DNA of 16,220 nt from CAYTGG01 sp964581415 (lineage in GTDB: Archaea; Nanobdellota; Nanobdellia; Pacearchaeales; GW2011-AR1). Of this stretch, positions 1 through 6,305 are shown one piece after another. Where the stretch lies: assembly GCA_964581415.1 (NCBI GenBank), contig CAZOOJ010000022.1, forward strand, positions 1 through 16,220, given 5' to 3'. The position numbers were made by a program, and so were the translations under genes. The stretch's first letter is position 1; the number at the start of each line of letters is the position of its first letter. The notes beneath the pieces are model-generated. The model was not told the DNA's origin and searched no databases. It worked only from the letters and a program-made list of their open reading frames with translations.

Positions 1-1
1 A

Positions 2-100
2 AATAATTTCATCAAAGCGATAGATGCGAGAACAAAAAAACCTCTTGGAAAAGACTATAAATTAAAACACAGAGATGCTTTAGAGATTATTACTCGATAG
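2..100 (+). CDS. C-terminal end of a YchF/DRG-type GTPase (TGS domain), 5' part outside window
   Basis: The open frame enters from the left edge and ends in TAG. The 32 visible residues include the stretches AIDARTKKPLGKDYKLKHRD and ALEIITR. This matches the end of the TGS domain of archaeal YchF/OBG-like GTPases, where an 'AIDxxTKxxxGxDYxLxHxDxxxI' pattern closes the protein. Members of this family are soluble P-loop GTPases or ATPases associated with ribosomes; the TGS domain is a small beta-grasp RNA-interaction module. The G domain lies upstream, so the exact paralog (YchF, DRG or another Obg-family member) cannot be settled here. The TGS assignment is fairly secure; the choice of subfamily is inference. 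Confidence 0.65.
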   Translation, partial: NNFIKAIDARTKKPLGKDYKLKHRDALEIITR

Positions 101-137
101 ATTATATATTTTTTACATTATATTCTTTCTCAGTTAT

Positions 138-147
138 TTTTATAAAC
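138..147 (+). promoter_or_regulatory. TATA box for the 168-503 gene
   Basis: TTTATAAA at 139-146 is centred 25.5 bases before the ATG at 168, the distance expected for an archaeal TATA box whose transcript starts at or next to the start codon. Confidence 0.5.
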
Positions 148-167
148 TTAATAAAACTTGATTTTTT

Positions 168-503
168 ATGAATTTTTATGATTCAGATTTAATTCATACA
201 GAATATTTTGATAATGAAAATTCTAAATCTCTTATTCGAGAGAGGCTGGAGAGAGAAGGCTATTCTCTTAGAAAAGATAAAAAAGGTATCTTAGTTGATT
301 ATGGAGGAATAAATTTCGCAAGATTAATTCACATGATTGATGAAAACTTTTTGATTTATCTTAATTATTCTAGTGAAGATATCTTTGAGTTTAAAACAGA
401 TTTGTATGGTATTAAAGCGTCCTTAGTTTCTATTAGAGAGCGTCTTAGAGAAATTCTTTCAAATGAAGAAGGAATTGTTTTAGTAAATAGAAATTCTGAT
501 TAA
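168..503 (+). CDS. Hypothetical protein, 111 aa
   Basis: I do not recognise this protein. It is soluble-looking, 111 residues, with no membrane segment or cysteine pattern. The first half is acidic and rich in aromatic residues (YDSDLIHTEYFD), the middle looks like short beta strands (GILVDYGGINFARLIHMI, then NFLIYLNYSS), and the end is a charged helix (residues about 85-103). A TATA-like element about 25 bases upstream supports the ATG at 168 and a leaderless transcript. A DUF167 gene begins 11 bases downstream of the stop, so the two are probably cotranscribed. Coding potential is supported by the promoter spacing and tight packing; function is unknown. Confidence 0.6.
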   Translation: MNFYDSDLIHTEYFDNENSKSLIRERLEREGYSLRKDKKGILVDYGGINFARLIHMIDENFLIYLNYSSEDIFEFKTDLYGIKASLVSIRERLREILSNEEGIVLVNRNSD

Positions 504-514
504 ATTATTTTAAA

Positions 515-727
515 ATGAAAATGAAAATCAAAGTTCATGCAAATTCTTCTAAAGAAAAAATCAAAGAAATTAATGAAAATAATTATGAAATTTGGATTAA
601 AGAAAAGCCTATAAATAATAGAGCTAACAAGTCTCTTCTAAAATTATTAAAGAATTATTTTAAAAAGGATATTAAAATTAAATTCGGCTTTAATTCAAGA
701 AAAAAGATTATTGAAATAGATAATTGA
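515..727 (+). CDS. DUF167/YggU family protein, 70 aa
   Basis: A short protein of the DUF167 (YggU) family. The signature region KPINNRANKSLLKLL (residues 31-45) corresponds to the family's 'PPxxGxANxxLxxxLA' helix, and GFNSRKK (58-64) to the conserved 'GxxSRxK' turn before the last strand. The family is widespread in archaea and bacteria as a small single-domain alpha/beta protein; its biochemical role is not established. Its size is slightly below the usual 75-100 residues. No Shine-Dalgarno is seen, and a second in-frame ATG at 521 is a possible alternative start. The stop codon overlaps the TTG start of the next reading frame, suggesting translational coupling. Confidence 0.8.
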   Translation: MKMKIKVHANSSKEKIKEINENNYEIWIKEKPINNRANKSLLKLLKNYFKKDIKIKFGFNSRKKIIEIDN

Positions 728-978
728 ATTTAATTAATTTTAAAAATTGTTTTTTTATTATCTACAGAGTATCTCATTTAAATGAAGTTGCTCTGGAGAT
801 AAGAGAATCTTTAACAGCAAATTTACTAAAAGGAGCTAAGCCTTTAGATTTTGAAGAATTTGCAGATTATTTCTATAGTGATACTTCAGAAGGAAGAGAG
901 ATTTATGCTCCTGATTCGGAAGAAGGATATTATTTTAGAAAAACAATTTCTCTTAATAAAATTCCGAAATTTCATTGA
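724..978 (+). CDS. Hypothetical protein, 84 aa, probable TTG start
   Basis: An 84-residue frame that starts with TTG overlapping the TGA of the DUF167 gene (TTGA at 724-727). It contains no in-frame ATG, so a non-ATG start is required if it is real. Residues 1-25 are hydrophobic-rich with basic residues; the middle is strongly acidic and aromatic (DFEEFADYFYSDTSEGREIY), which looks like expressed protein rather than a shadow frame. It ends six bases before the stop of the convergent hydrolase gene. I recognise no family. The coupling overlap and lack of any competing frame favour a real gene, but the true N terminus is uncertain. Confidence 0.45.
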   Translation: MNLINFKNCFFIIYRVSHLNEVALEIRESLTANLLKGAKPLDFEEFADYFYSDTSEGREIYAPDSEEGYYFRKTISLNKIPKFH

Positions 979-984
979 AATCTA

Positions 985-1500
985 TTAATAACCGTGTCCA
1001 GGACATAAAATTTCGTAATTAAGATTCTTTAATTTTTTTATAGACTCTTTCATTTCTTCTTCAGAACTTCCAGGCAAATCAGTTCTTCCGGTTGTTCCTC
1101 TGTGAAAGAGAGTATCTCCTGAAAATAAAATTCCATTGTATAAAATACAAACACTTCCTTTTGAATGTCCTGGAGTTTCTATTATTTTTAATTTCGGAAT
1201 ATTTAATTTTTTAATATTCTTAAGATTTTCTCCAAAATCTTTTTTACTTCCATAAATTTCTGAATTTGGAAAAAGAATTATTCCTCCTGCATGATCCCAA
1301 TGATTATGTGTTAAAAGAATAATATCTATGTCTTCTGGCAATAAATTTAATTTTTTCAAATCATTCTTTAATTCTTCCAGAACTAAAGGAGAACCTGTAT
1401 CAACAAGAATATTCTTATTTTTCAATTTAATTAGATAAACATAGGAGCTAAATTTTTTAAAATAAAACTGCCAGACATTTTCTTTTATCTTTCTTATCAT
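985..1500 (-). CDS. Metallo-beta-lactamase-fold hydrolase, YcbL/glyoxalase II-like, 171 aa
   Basis: Probable di-metal hydrolase of the MBL superfamily, acting in the cytosol on a thioester or similar small substrate. The zinc motif HNHWDH is at residues 65-70 (H65, H67, D69, H70), followed by GHSKGS with H112, SGDTLF with D129, and the final GHG with H169, so all canonical ligands are present. The stretch RGTTGRTDLPGSS resembles the YcbL/type II glyoxalase II subgroup, which lacks the long helical substrate domain. The protein stops two residues after the last histidine, earlier than most relatives, which usually continue through a further short helix. It is convergent with the preceding gene. 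Substrate is unknown; lactoylglutathione hydrolysis is only one option, since archaea often lack glutathione. Confidence 0.85.
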   Translation of the reverse strand: MIRKIKENVWQFYFKKFSSYVYLIKLKNKNILVDTGSPLVLEELKNDLKKLNLLPEDIDIILLTHNHWDHAGGIILFPNSEIYGSKKDFGENLKNIKKLNIPKLKIIETPGHSKGSVCILYNGILFSGDTLFHRGTTGRTDLPGSSEEEMKESIKKLKNLNYEILCPGHGY

Positions 1501-1519
1501 AATTTTAGAAGAAAATTTG

Positions 1520-1529
1520 AATTTAAGAA
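1520..1529 (-). promoter_or_regulatory. Weak TATA-like element for the MBL hydrolase gene
   Basis: CTTAAATT on the minus strand (1520-1527) is centred about 23.5 bases before the start codon at 1500. It is a weak match, but the spacing agrees with the other promoters here. Confidence 0.35.
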
Positions 1530-1639
1530 TTTTACTGATATAAAGTATATTAACTAATGATTAATTAACTATAAGTGTTAAGAATTATTAATTTGTCATT
1601 AACAATTACTTAAAGAATACTCGAGCTATAGTGAGATAA

Positions 1640-1649
1640 TTTATTTAAA
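1640..1649 (+). promoter_or_regulatory. TATA box for the metallopeptidase-like gene
   Basis: TTTATTTAAA lies with its TATTTAAA core centred about 27 bases before the ATG at 1673. The upstream bases GTGAGATAA are purine-rich, as in a BRE. The transcript is predicted to be leaderless. The rest of the 172-base gap (1501-1672) is AT-rich with several copies of ATTAAC/TTAACT but shows no gene. Confidence 0.5.
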
Positions 1650-1672
1650 CTTCTTTTATTTTTTATTTCCTA

Positions 1673-2047
1673 ATGAAATATGAATTTGCTCCTGATATTC
1701 AAAAAAAAGCTGAAGAGATTTCTGGAATTTTATTTCCAAATATAAAAATTGATAGAATAAAATGTTTTAGAAGTTATGGAAGCTCTACAAAAAGAACAAT
1801 TGCGAGATGTCATGGTTTAGGAAAGATTATGCAAAAAGCTTTGGAAATTAAAGCGTTTTATGTGCTTGAATTTTTATCCAAAAGATTTGATAAACTTCCA
1901 GAAGAAGAAAGAATCAAAACAATTATTCATGAATTAATGCATATACCAAAAAGTTTTGGAGGAGGATTTCGATATCATGATTTTGTTACAGAAAAAAATG
2001 TTAACAGAATGTATAAAGCATACAAATATGAAAAAAAAGAAGAATGA
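1673..2047 (+). CDS. Putative zinc metallopeptidase (phage metallopeptidase-like/SprT-like fold), 124 aa
   Basis: A small predicted zinc-dependent peptidase. The gluzincin core HELMH is at residues 86-90 (H86, E87, H90) and is followed by IPKSFGGGFRYHD, where H102 is the likely third ligand. This 'HELxHIPxSFxGGxRxHD' arrangement is typical of the putative metallopeptidase family described in phages and archaea. Cysteines at 31 and 46 are not arranged as a zinc ribbon. There is no signal peptide, so it probably acts in the cytosol. The stop overlaps the start of the DUF192 gene by ATGA, indicating coupled translation. Family assignment is fairly strong; the substrate is unknown. Confidence 0.75.
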   Translation: MKYEFAPDIQKKAEEISGILFPNIKIDRIKCFRSYGSSTKRTIARCHGLGKIMQKALEIKAFYVLEFLSKRFDKLPEEERIKTIIHELMHIPKSFGGGFRYHDFVTEKNVNRMYKAYKYEKKEE

Positions 2048-2397
2048 AACTAAATTTAAAATATAAAAACAAAAGAATTATTTTAAATGTTAAAAAATGC
2101 AATTTTTTTGAAAAGGTTAGAGGATTGATGTTCAGAAAACTTGAAAATGCGCCAATTCTTTTATTTGATTTTTCTAAAACATTAAAATATTCATTACATT
2201 CTCTTTTTGTATTCTTTCCTTTTTTGATTCTTTGGCTTGACGATAAAAATGAAATTATTGGTTTTAAAAAAGGCGAGCCTTTTCGATTTAGAATAAAAAC
2301 TAATAAAAAGTTCTCTAAAATAATTGAAATACCAATCAGTAAAAAAAATAAAAATGTCGTTGAGAATATTAAAATTCTCGTCGGTAGAAAGATTTAA
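2044..2397 (+). CDS. DUF192 family protein, 117 aa
   Basis: A DUF192 domain protein. The family signature is visible as VRGLMFRK (25-32), LLFDF (39-43), the central hydrophobic strand pair LHSLFVFFPFLILWLDD (51-67), and NEIIGFKKGEP (69-79). Many family members carry a signal peptide or lipobox; this one does not, so it is predicted to be cytosolic. Its biochemical role is unknown. It overlaps the metallopeptidase gene by ATGA and ends inside the TATA box of the next gene (stop at 2395-2397, TATA box 2393-2403). Its C terminus keeps the poorly conserved lysine-rich character common in this genome. Confidence 0.75.
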   Translation: MKLNLKYKNKRIILNVKKCNFFEKVRGLMFRKLENAPILLFDFSKTLKYSLHSLFVFFPFLILWLDDKNEIIGFKKGEPFRFRIKTNKKFSKIIEIPISKKNKNVVENIKILVGRKI

Positions 2398-2403
2398 ATA
2401 CTT
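2393..2403 (+). promoter_or_regulatory. Strong archaeal promoter (TATA box) for the 61-aa basic protein
   Basis: TTTAAATACTT preceded by the purine-rich GTAGAAAGA, a good BRE plus TATA pair. The 12-base core ATTTAAATACTT (2392-2403) is identical to the core before the 16S rRNA gene (15692-15703). Transcription should begin near 2422, giving a leader of about 35 bases. The box overlaps the stop codon of the DUF192 gene. Confidence 0.65.
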
Positions 2404-2446
2404 AAATCCCTTTAAAAAAACAGAATTAAAATTAAATAAATTAAAA

Positions 2447-2452
2447 GGAGGT
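2447..2452 (+). promoter_or_regulatory. Strong Shine-Dalgarno GGAGGT
   Basis: A full GGAGGT four bases before the ATG at 2457. It is the only complete Shine-Dalgarno I see in front of any start codon in the window, and it decides the start of the 61-residue gene. Confidence 0.8.
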
Positions 2453-2456
2453 AAAA

Positions 2457-2642
2457 ATGGGAAAAGTTATTGCAAAAAATGTTGTTAAAAGAAAACCACA
2501 TTATCTATATTATGTAGATGGTAAGGGAAATGTCTGTGAAGCAAAGATGGCTAGAGGTGGTAAAAAGAAGAAAAAAGCTAAGAAAAAAGTAACAAAAAAG
2601 AAACCAGTTAAGAAGAAAGTAACAAAAAAGAAAAAAAGATAA
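2457..2642 (+). CDS. Small highly basic protein with lysine-rich tail, 61 aa
   Basis: A 61-residue protein in two parts. Residues 1-33 are a compact hydrophobic/aromatic module (KRKPHYLYYVDGKGNVCEAK, ending MARGG). Residues 34-61 are almost entirely lysine with interspersed alanine, valine, threonine and proline, including the imperfect repeat KKKVTKKKPVKKKVTKKKK, similar in style to histone H1 tails. I recall similar 'YYVDxxGNVCxAKMxRGGxK' proteins from DPANN genomes but cannot confirm by search. The tail predicts nucleic-acid or ribosome binding. The strong TATA box shared with the rRNA gene and the perfect Shine-Dalgarno suggest abundant expression. A chromatin protein or ribosome-associated protein are both possible; neither is shown. 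Confidence 0.8.
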   Translation: MGKVIAKNVVKRKPHYLYYVDGKGNVCEAKMARGGKKKKKAKKKVTKKKPVKKKVTKKKKR

Positions 2643-2675
2643 TAAAAATTCTTTTTATTTTATTTTTTAATTAAT
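2643..2675 (+). terminator. T-rich terminator-like stretch
   Basis: Directly after the stop codon of the basic protein there are repeated T runs (CTTTTTATTTTATTTTTTAA). Archaeal RNA polymerase terminates at such oligo-T stretches without needing a hairpin. The call rests on composition and position only. Confidence 0.4.
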
Positions 2676-2684
2676 TTTATATAC
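2676..2684 (+). promoter_or_regulatory. TATA box for the nucleotidyltransferase-kae1 operon
   Basis: TTTATATA at 2676-2683 is centred 25.5 bases before the ATG at 2705, predicting a leaderless bicistronic transcript. Confidence 0.55.
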
Positions 2685-2704
2685 TATTTTTATTTTTTTA
2701 TCTT

Positions 2705-3427
2705 ATGAAATGTGTAATTTTATGTTCAGGATATGCTACTAGACTTTATCCTCTTACATTAAATAAACCAAAACCACTTTTACCTATTAAAGGAAAACCT
2801 ATTCTAGACTATCTTGTTAAAAAAGTAGAGAAAATTGAGGATATTGATGAAATTTTTGTTGTCAGTAATGAAAAATTTTATAATTCTTTTTTAAAATGGA
2901 GGAATTCTGTTAATTGCAGAAAAAAAATTAAAATAATAAACGATAAAACTTCGACAAATGAAACTCGTTTAGGAGGAGTTGGAGATTTAGTATTCGCAAT
3001 TGAAAAAGAAAATATTAAAGAAGATTTGCTTGTTCTATTAGGTGATAATTATTTTAATTTTGACTTAAACAAAATTATTGATTTTTTTAAAGAAAAAAAA
3101 TCCAATGTCATCGGATTATTTTATATTAAGGAGACAAATAAATGCAAAAATTTTGGAATTTTACAGATGAATAAAAAAAATCAAATAATCTCTTTTGAAG
3201 AGAAACCAAAAAATCCAAAATCTCATTTAATTTCTGCTGGAATTTATGTTTATTCTAAAAAAGAATTAAAAAAAATTAAAGAATATCTAAAAACAGAAAG
3301 TTGTAAAGAAGGGCCTGGTTATCTAATTCCTTATTTTAAAAAATTCCAGAAAGTTTATGGATTTGTTTTAGAAGGTTTTTGGTATGATATTGGAGATAAA
3401 GAAACCTATGGAGAAGTTAACAAATGA
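2705..3427 (+). CDS. Sugar-phosphate nucleotidyltransferase (RmlA-like), 240 aa
   Basis: A GT-A-fold NTP:sugar-1-phosphate nucleotidyltransferase that would make an NDP-sugar donor for glycan synthesis in the cytosol. The N-terminal signature GYATRLYPLT (9-18) is the nucleotide-binding loop and KPKPLLPI (21-28) supplies the conserved lysine. GDN at 113-115 provides a metal-binding aspartate, and EEKPKNP plus GFWYDIGDKETY mark the later sugar-binding region. At 240 residues it is the single-domain short form, without a left-handed beta-helix acetyltransferase tail. The loop usually reads AGGxGTR, so CSGYATR is slightly unusual. It overlaps kae1 by ATGA. Sugar and nucleotide specificity cannot be read from sequence alone. 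Confidence 0.85.
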   Translation: MKCVILCSGYATRLYPLTLNKPKPLLPIKGKPILDYLVKKVEKIEDIDEIFVVSNEKFYNSFLKWRNSVNCRKKIKIINDKTSTNETRLGGVGDLVFAIEKENIKEDLLVLLGDNYFNFDLNKIIDFFKEKKSNVIGLFYIKETNKCKNFGILQMNKKNQIISFEEKPKNPKSHLISAGIYVYSKKELKKIKEYLKTESCKEGPGYLIPYFKKFQKVYGFVLEGFWYDIGDKETYGEVNK

Positions 3428-4476
3428 TAATTTTAGGAATTGAATCAACAGCACATACTTTTGGAATTGGAATTGTTAAAAATGGGAAAATTTTAGCAAA
3501 TGTTAAAAGAAGTTATACAACTCAGAAAGGTGGCATAATTCCTGTTGAAGCTGCGAAATATCATTTAAATAATAAATATGAAATTTATTTTGAAGCATTA
3601 GACAAAGCAGAATTAAAAGAAGAGGATATAGATGCTATTGCTTTTTCTCAGGGACCTGGTTTATCTCCTTGTCTAATTGAAGGAATAAAATTTTCTAAAG
3701 AGCTTTTTAAAAAATTGAAAAAACCTCTTATTCCAATTAACCATTGTATTGCCCATCTAGAAATTGGAAGAATTACTGGAGCAAAAGACCCTGTTATGCT
3801 TTATGCTTCTGGAGCTAATACACAAATTATTGCTTATGAAGCTAAGAAGTATAGAATCTTTGGAGAAACTTTAGATATAGGAATAGGAAACTTTATTGAT
3901 AATTTCGCGCGTTATGCTGGAATTGGTTTTCCTGGAGGGCCAAAAATTGCAGAACTTGCTGAAAAAAGCAACACTAAAAATTTTTCTACGAAAAATTTTG
4001 ATGCTATGAAATCTAAAAAGAAACAAGATTTCCTTGGAAATTATATTGAAATTCCCTATAAAGTTAAAGGAATGGATATTGCTCTATCAGGAATTCTAAC
4101 AAATTTAAAACAAAAACTAGATTCTAAAAAATATAAACTAGAAGATTTATCTTATTCTTTGCAAGAAACTGCTTTTGCTATGTTGATTGAAACTGCAGAA
4201 AGAGCTCTTGCTCATACAGGAAAAAAAGAATTGCTTTTAGGAGGAGGTGTTGCTTGTAACAAAAAACTTCAGAAAATGTGTAAAACGATGTGTAAAGAAA
4301 GAAAGGCTAAGTTTTTTTGTCCTCCAAATGAATTATTAGTTGATAACGGAGCAATGATTGCTTTTTTAGGAGAAATTATGTTCAGATCAGGAATTAGTTT
4401 TAAAGGAAAAAAAGCTCAGAATTTAGATATAAAACCAAGACAAAGAACAGATGATGTAAAAGTTAGTTGGAAATAA
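3424..4476 (+). CDS. kae1: Kae1, tRNA N6-threonylcarbamoyladenosine (t6A37) synthase subunit, 350 aa
   Basis: The catalytic subunit of the archaeal KEOPS complex, which transfers threonylcarbamoyl from TC-AMP to A37 of ANN-decoding tRNAs. The ASKHA fold begins with LGIESTAHTFGIGIV. Iron ligands are H107 and H111 in NHCIAHLEIG and D307 in LLVDNGAMIAF. FGETLDIGIGNFIDNFAR (146-163) and LLGGGVACNKKL (271-282) are diagnostic. The phosphate loop reads ASGANT (128-133) where most relatives have SGGNT. The protein ends at the Kae1 boundary, so the Bud32 kinase is not fused as it is in many euryarchaea, and Bud32 is not in this window. It overlaps the nucleotidyltransferase by ATGA; a GGAG lies at 3410-3413, ten bases before the start. 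Confidence 0.95.
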   Translation: MIILGIESTAHTFGIGIVKNGKILANVKRSYTTQKGGIIPVEAAKYHLNNKYEIYFEALDKAELKEEDIDAIAFSQGPGLSPCLIEGIKFSKELFKKLKKPLIPINHCIAHLEIGRITGAKDPVMLYASGANTQIIAYEAKKYRIFGETLDIGIGNFIDNFARYAGIGFPGGPKIAELAEKSNTKNFSTKNFDAMKSKKKQDFLGNYIEIPYKVKGMDIALSGILTNLKQKLDSKKYKLEDLSYSLQETAFAMLIETAERALAHTGKKELLLGGGVACNKKLQKMCKTMCKERKAKFFCPPNELLVDNGAMIAFLGEIMFRSGISFKGKKAQNLDIKPRQRTDDVKVSWK

Positions 4477-4512
4477 TTAAAAGAATAAATTTTAATTTAT
4501 AATTTTTACAGC

Positions 4513-5718
4513 TCAAAACCATTCTTTCAATTTTCTCTGTTGTTTCATCTGTTTAAGTAAAATGCTTCTATTTAAAATTTTAGAACAGTCAAAATTAAAT
4601 TTTAATTGTGAAATTATTTTTGCATTCTCAAGAATTTCTTTTTTACTTTTAAATTTCCTAAATAATTTTTCCAAAGCTTTTTTTATACTTTCTCTAACAA
4701 CCCAAACACCCAAAGAAGCCCAATAAGAAGGAGTTTCAATTCTTATTACCAAAACAGATGCTTGTTTTCTTAATCTATCCAGATATTCTAAAATAGAAAG
4801 ACGAGTTGCATAATATCCTCCTCCAGTATTAAAAGCATATTTTTTTCTTCCAAAATAATCTTCATAATCTGTAGCTGCCTTTATTTCAGAAGAAAAATTC
4901 CAAGAACTTTTAGGCAAATAAATTTCAAAAAGTTCAAAATTCCATATATTAGGAAAGAGAAGAACTACATACTGATTTCCTAAAAATTCTCCAAAGAATA
5001 ATTCATAGTCTTCAACTTCTCTATAGTTTCTAATCTTTTCAATTAAACTTTTTCCAATAGTATCATCTGTGGCAGTTATGCTCCATCGAGTAGGAATCAA
5101 TCTTTTAGATTTTTTCAATCCTAAAACTCCGACACTTAAAATTTTGCTTAAAGAATAAACATCAAAATTATTTTTATATAAAATATTCAGTCCTTGCGAA
5201 GCCTTTATTTCATCATTCATAATTTTGTCTAACTTAGAATCAATTTTTGTATTTGAAACAATTTTTGCATTTTTCAAATTAGCATTCATTCCTAAAGGTG
5301 TTAAAATTCTATCTCTTTCTCTTCCAATTCTCAAACGATTTTTTAATTCTATCTCAATATCAACTGGCTTAGAAGCTATTGCGATTTCTTTTGCAAGTTC
5401 AATAAACTTTTTATTTAAACGGGAATCGTAGACATTTGATTTGAATCTTGAATTTAATAAACTATTTCTAAGTTTTAGAATATCCTTAATTTCAAAGTTG
5501 TTTTCTGCCCAATATTTCTCATTATCATAAATCCATGCGTTTTTTTCTTTTTCTAAAGGACTTAATATTCCAACATTAACTTGAGGATATCTAAGTTTTG
5601 AACCAATAAAAATACTTGGAGGAGAAGTAGAATCTAAATTAGAAATAGTGTCAAGATTCTTATATTTGAATCTAGTCTCAGCGACTTTTTTAAGAATCTC
5701 AAATTTTATGTCTGACAT
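4513..5718 (-). CDS. nreA: NreA-family DNA repair protein with C-terminal PCNA-binding motif, 401 aa
   Basis: A member of the archaeal NreA/NreB family, linked experimentally in other archaea to DNA damage tolerance through PCNA. Recognised by PPSIFIGS (33-40), YPQVNVGILSP (44-54), GRERDRILTPLG (132-143) and RWSITATDDTIGK (211-223), all typical of the N-terminal domain. The extreme C terminus is QRKLKEWF (394-401), a textbook PIP box (Q-x-x-hydrophobic-x-x-aromatic-aromatic) at the very end of the chain. Many NreA proteins begin with a CxxC-type zinc finger; here the N-terminal 30 residues contain no cysteine, so that element is absent. It is convergent with kae1 and lies downstream of an unknown gene and radB on the same strand. 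Confidence 0.88.
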   Translation of the reverse strand: MSDIKFEILKKVAETRFKYKNLDTISNLDSTSPPSIFIGSKLRYPQVNVGILSPLEKEKNAWIYDNEKYWAENNFEIKDILKLRNSLLNSRFKSNVYDSRLNKKFIELAKEIAIASKPVDIEIELKNRLRIGRERDRILTPLGMNANLKNAKIVSNTKIDSKLDKIMNDEIKASQGLNILYKNNFDVYSLSKILSVGVLGLKKSKRLIPTRWSITATDDTIGKSLIEKIRNYREVEDYELFFGEFLGNQYVVLLFPNIWNFELFEIYLPKSSWNFSSEIKAATDYEDYFGRKKYAFNTGGGYYATRLSILEYLDRLRKQASVLVIRIETPSYWASLGVWVVRESIKKALEKLFRKFKSKKEILENAKIISQLKFNFDCSKILNRSILLKQMKQQRKLKEWF

Positions 5719-5738
5719 AAAGAATTAAAGAAAGAGAA

Positions 5739-5748
5739 GTTTAAATGA
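5739..5748 (-). promoter_or_regulatory. TATA box for nreA
   Basis: CATTTAAAC on the minus strand, core TTTAAA at 5740-5745, centred 24.5 bases before the start codon at 5718. It sits within the 43-base gap behind the upstream gene. Confidence 0.55.
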
Positions 5749-5761
5749 ATTTATAACTTCA

Positions 5762-6262
5762 TTAAAGTAAAAAATTTCTTTTGGAATTTTTGTATAGAAA
5801 ATTTCTTAATCCTCTTCTATTGCCATCAGAAAAATAATTTCTTCCTATTTTCTCTCTTATTTTTTTCGCATTAAAATCAGAAAAATCTCTAAGAGAGAAT
5901 TCCTTCTCATCCATATAATAAACTCCTTTATGAAAGGCTCTTAAAAAACTTGGAATTCTTTTGTTATTCTTTTCTTTTATTTCAAAATAATGTCCTCTTT
6001 TTCCTTTTAATAATAATCTTTCTTCAGATTTTCCTAAAAAGGAATCATCTAAATTTCTTAACAAATTTATCTCCCATTTTTGAAATAAATCAGATTTAGG
6101 AAAAATATCTAAAAATTCCCTATCAGATTTTAAGAAAGTTCCTGAATTAAAAAAATATAGAGATATATTTGAATTTGAAGTGTCTAAAAAAGATAAATAT
6201 CCTTTTAGAGGAGTAATATTTTCTGAAAAAAAATCCTTTTTGACATTAATTATTTTAATCAT
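5762..6262 (-). CDS. Hypothetical protein between radB and nreA, 166 aa
   Basis: I recognise no family. The protein is 166 residues, with no cysteines, no signal peptide and no membrane segment. The N-terminal third is strand-rich with aromatic residues (ISLYFFNSGTFLKSDREFLDIF). The middle is lysine/arginine-rich (RLLLKGKRGHYFEIKEKNNK), and the C terminus is strongly basic (GRNYFSDGNRRGLRNFLYKN), which would suit nucleic-acid binding. It lies on the same strand as radB and nreA, with 43-base gaps on both sides and its own TATA box, so the three form a compact set rather than a single overlapped operon. A role in DNA repair is inference from position only. Confidence 0.6.
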   Translation of the reverse strand: MIKIINVKKDFFSENITPLKGYLSFLDTSNSNISLYFFNSGTFLKSDREFLDIFPKSDLFQKWEINLLRNLDDSFLGKSEERLLLKGKRGHYFEIKEKNNKRIPSFLRAFHKGVYYMDEKEFSLRDFSDFNAKKIREKIGRNYFSDGNRRGLRNFLYKNSKRNFLL

Positions 6263-6280
6263 GATATCTACAAGAAAAAT

Positions 6281-6290
6281 TATTTAAAAA
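6281..6290 (-). promoter_or_regulatory. TATA box for the 166-aa gene
   Basis: TTTTTAAATA on the minus strand, core TTTAAA at 6283-6288, centred 23.5 bases before the start codon at 6262. Confidence 0.5.
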
Positions 6291-6305
6291 GATTATTATA
6301 ATTCA

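Noticed and set aside
1501..1672. Repeated ATTAAC/TTAACT elements as operators
   Set aside because: Short AT-only words with irregular spacing, expected by chance at this base composition.
5225..5431. 68-codon plus-strand frame inside nreA
   Set aside because: Lies wholly opposite the conserved NreA coding sequence; its hydrophobic, serine-rich product is what the reverse complement of that gene gives.
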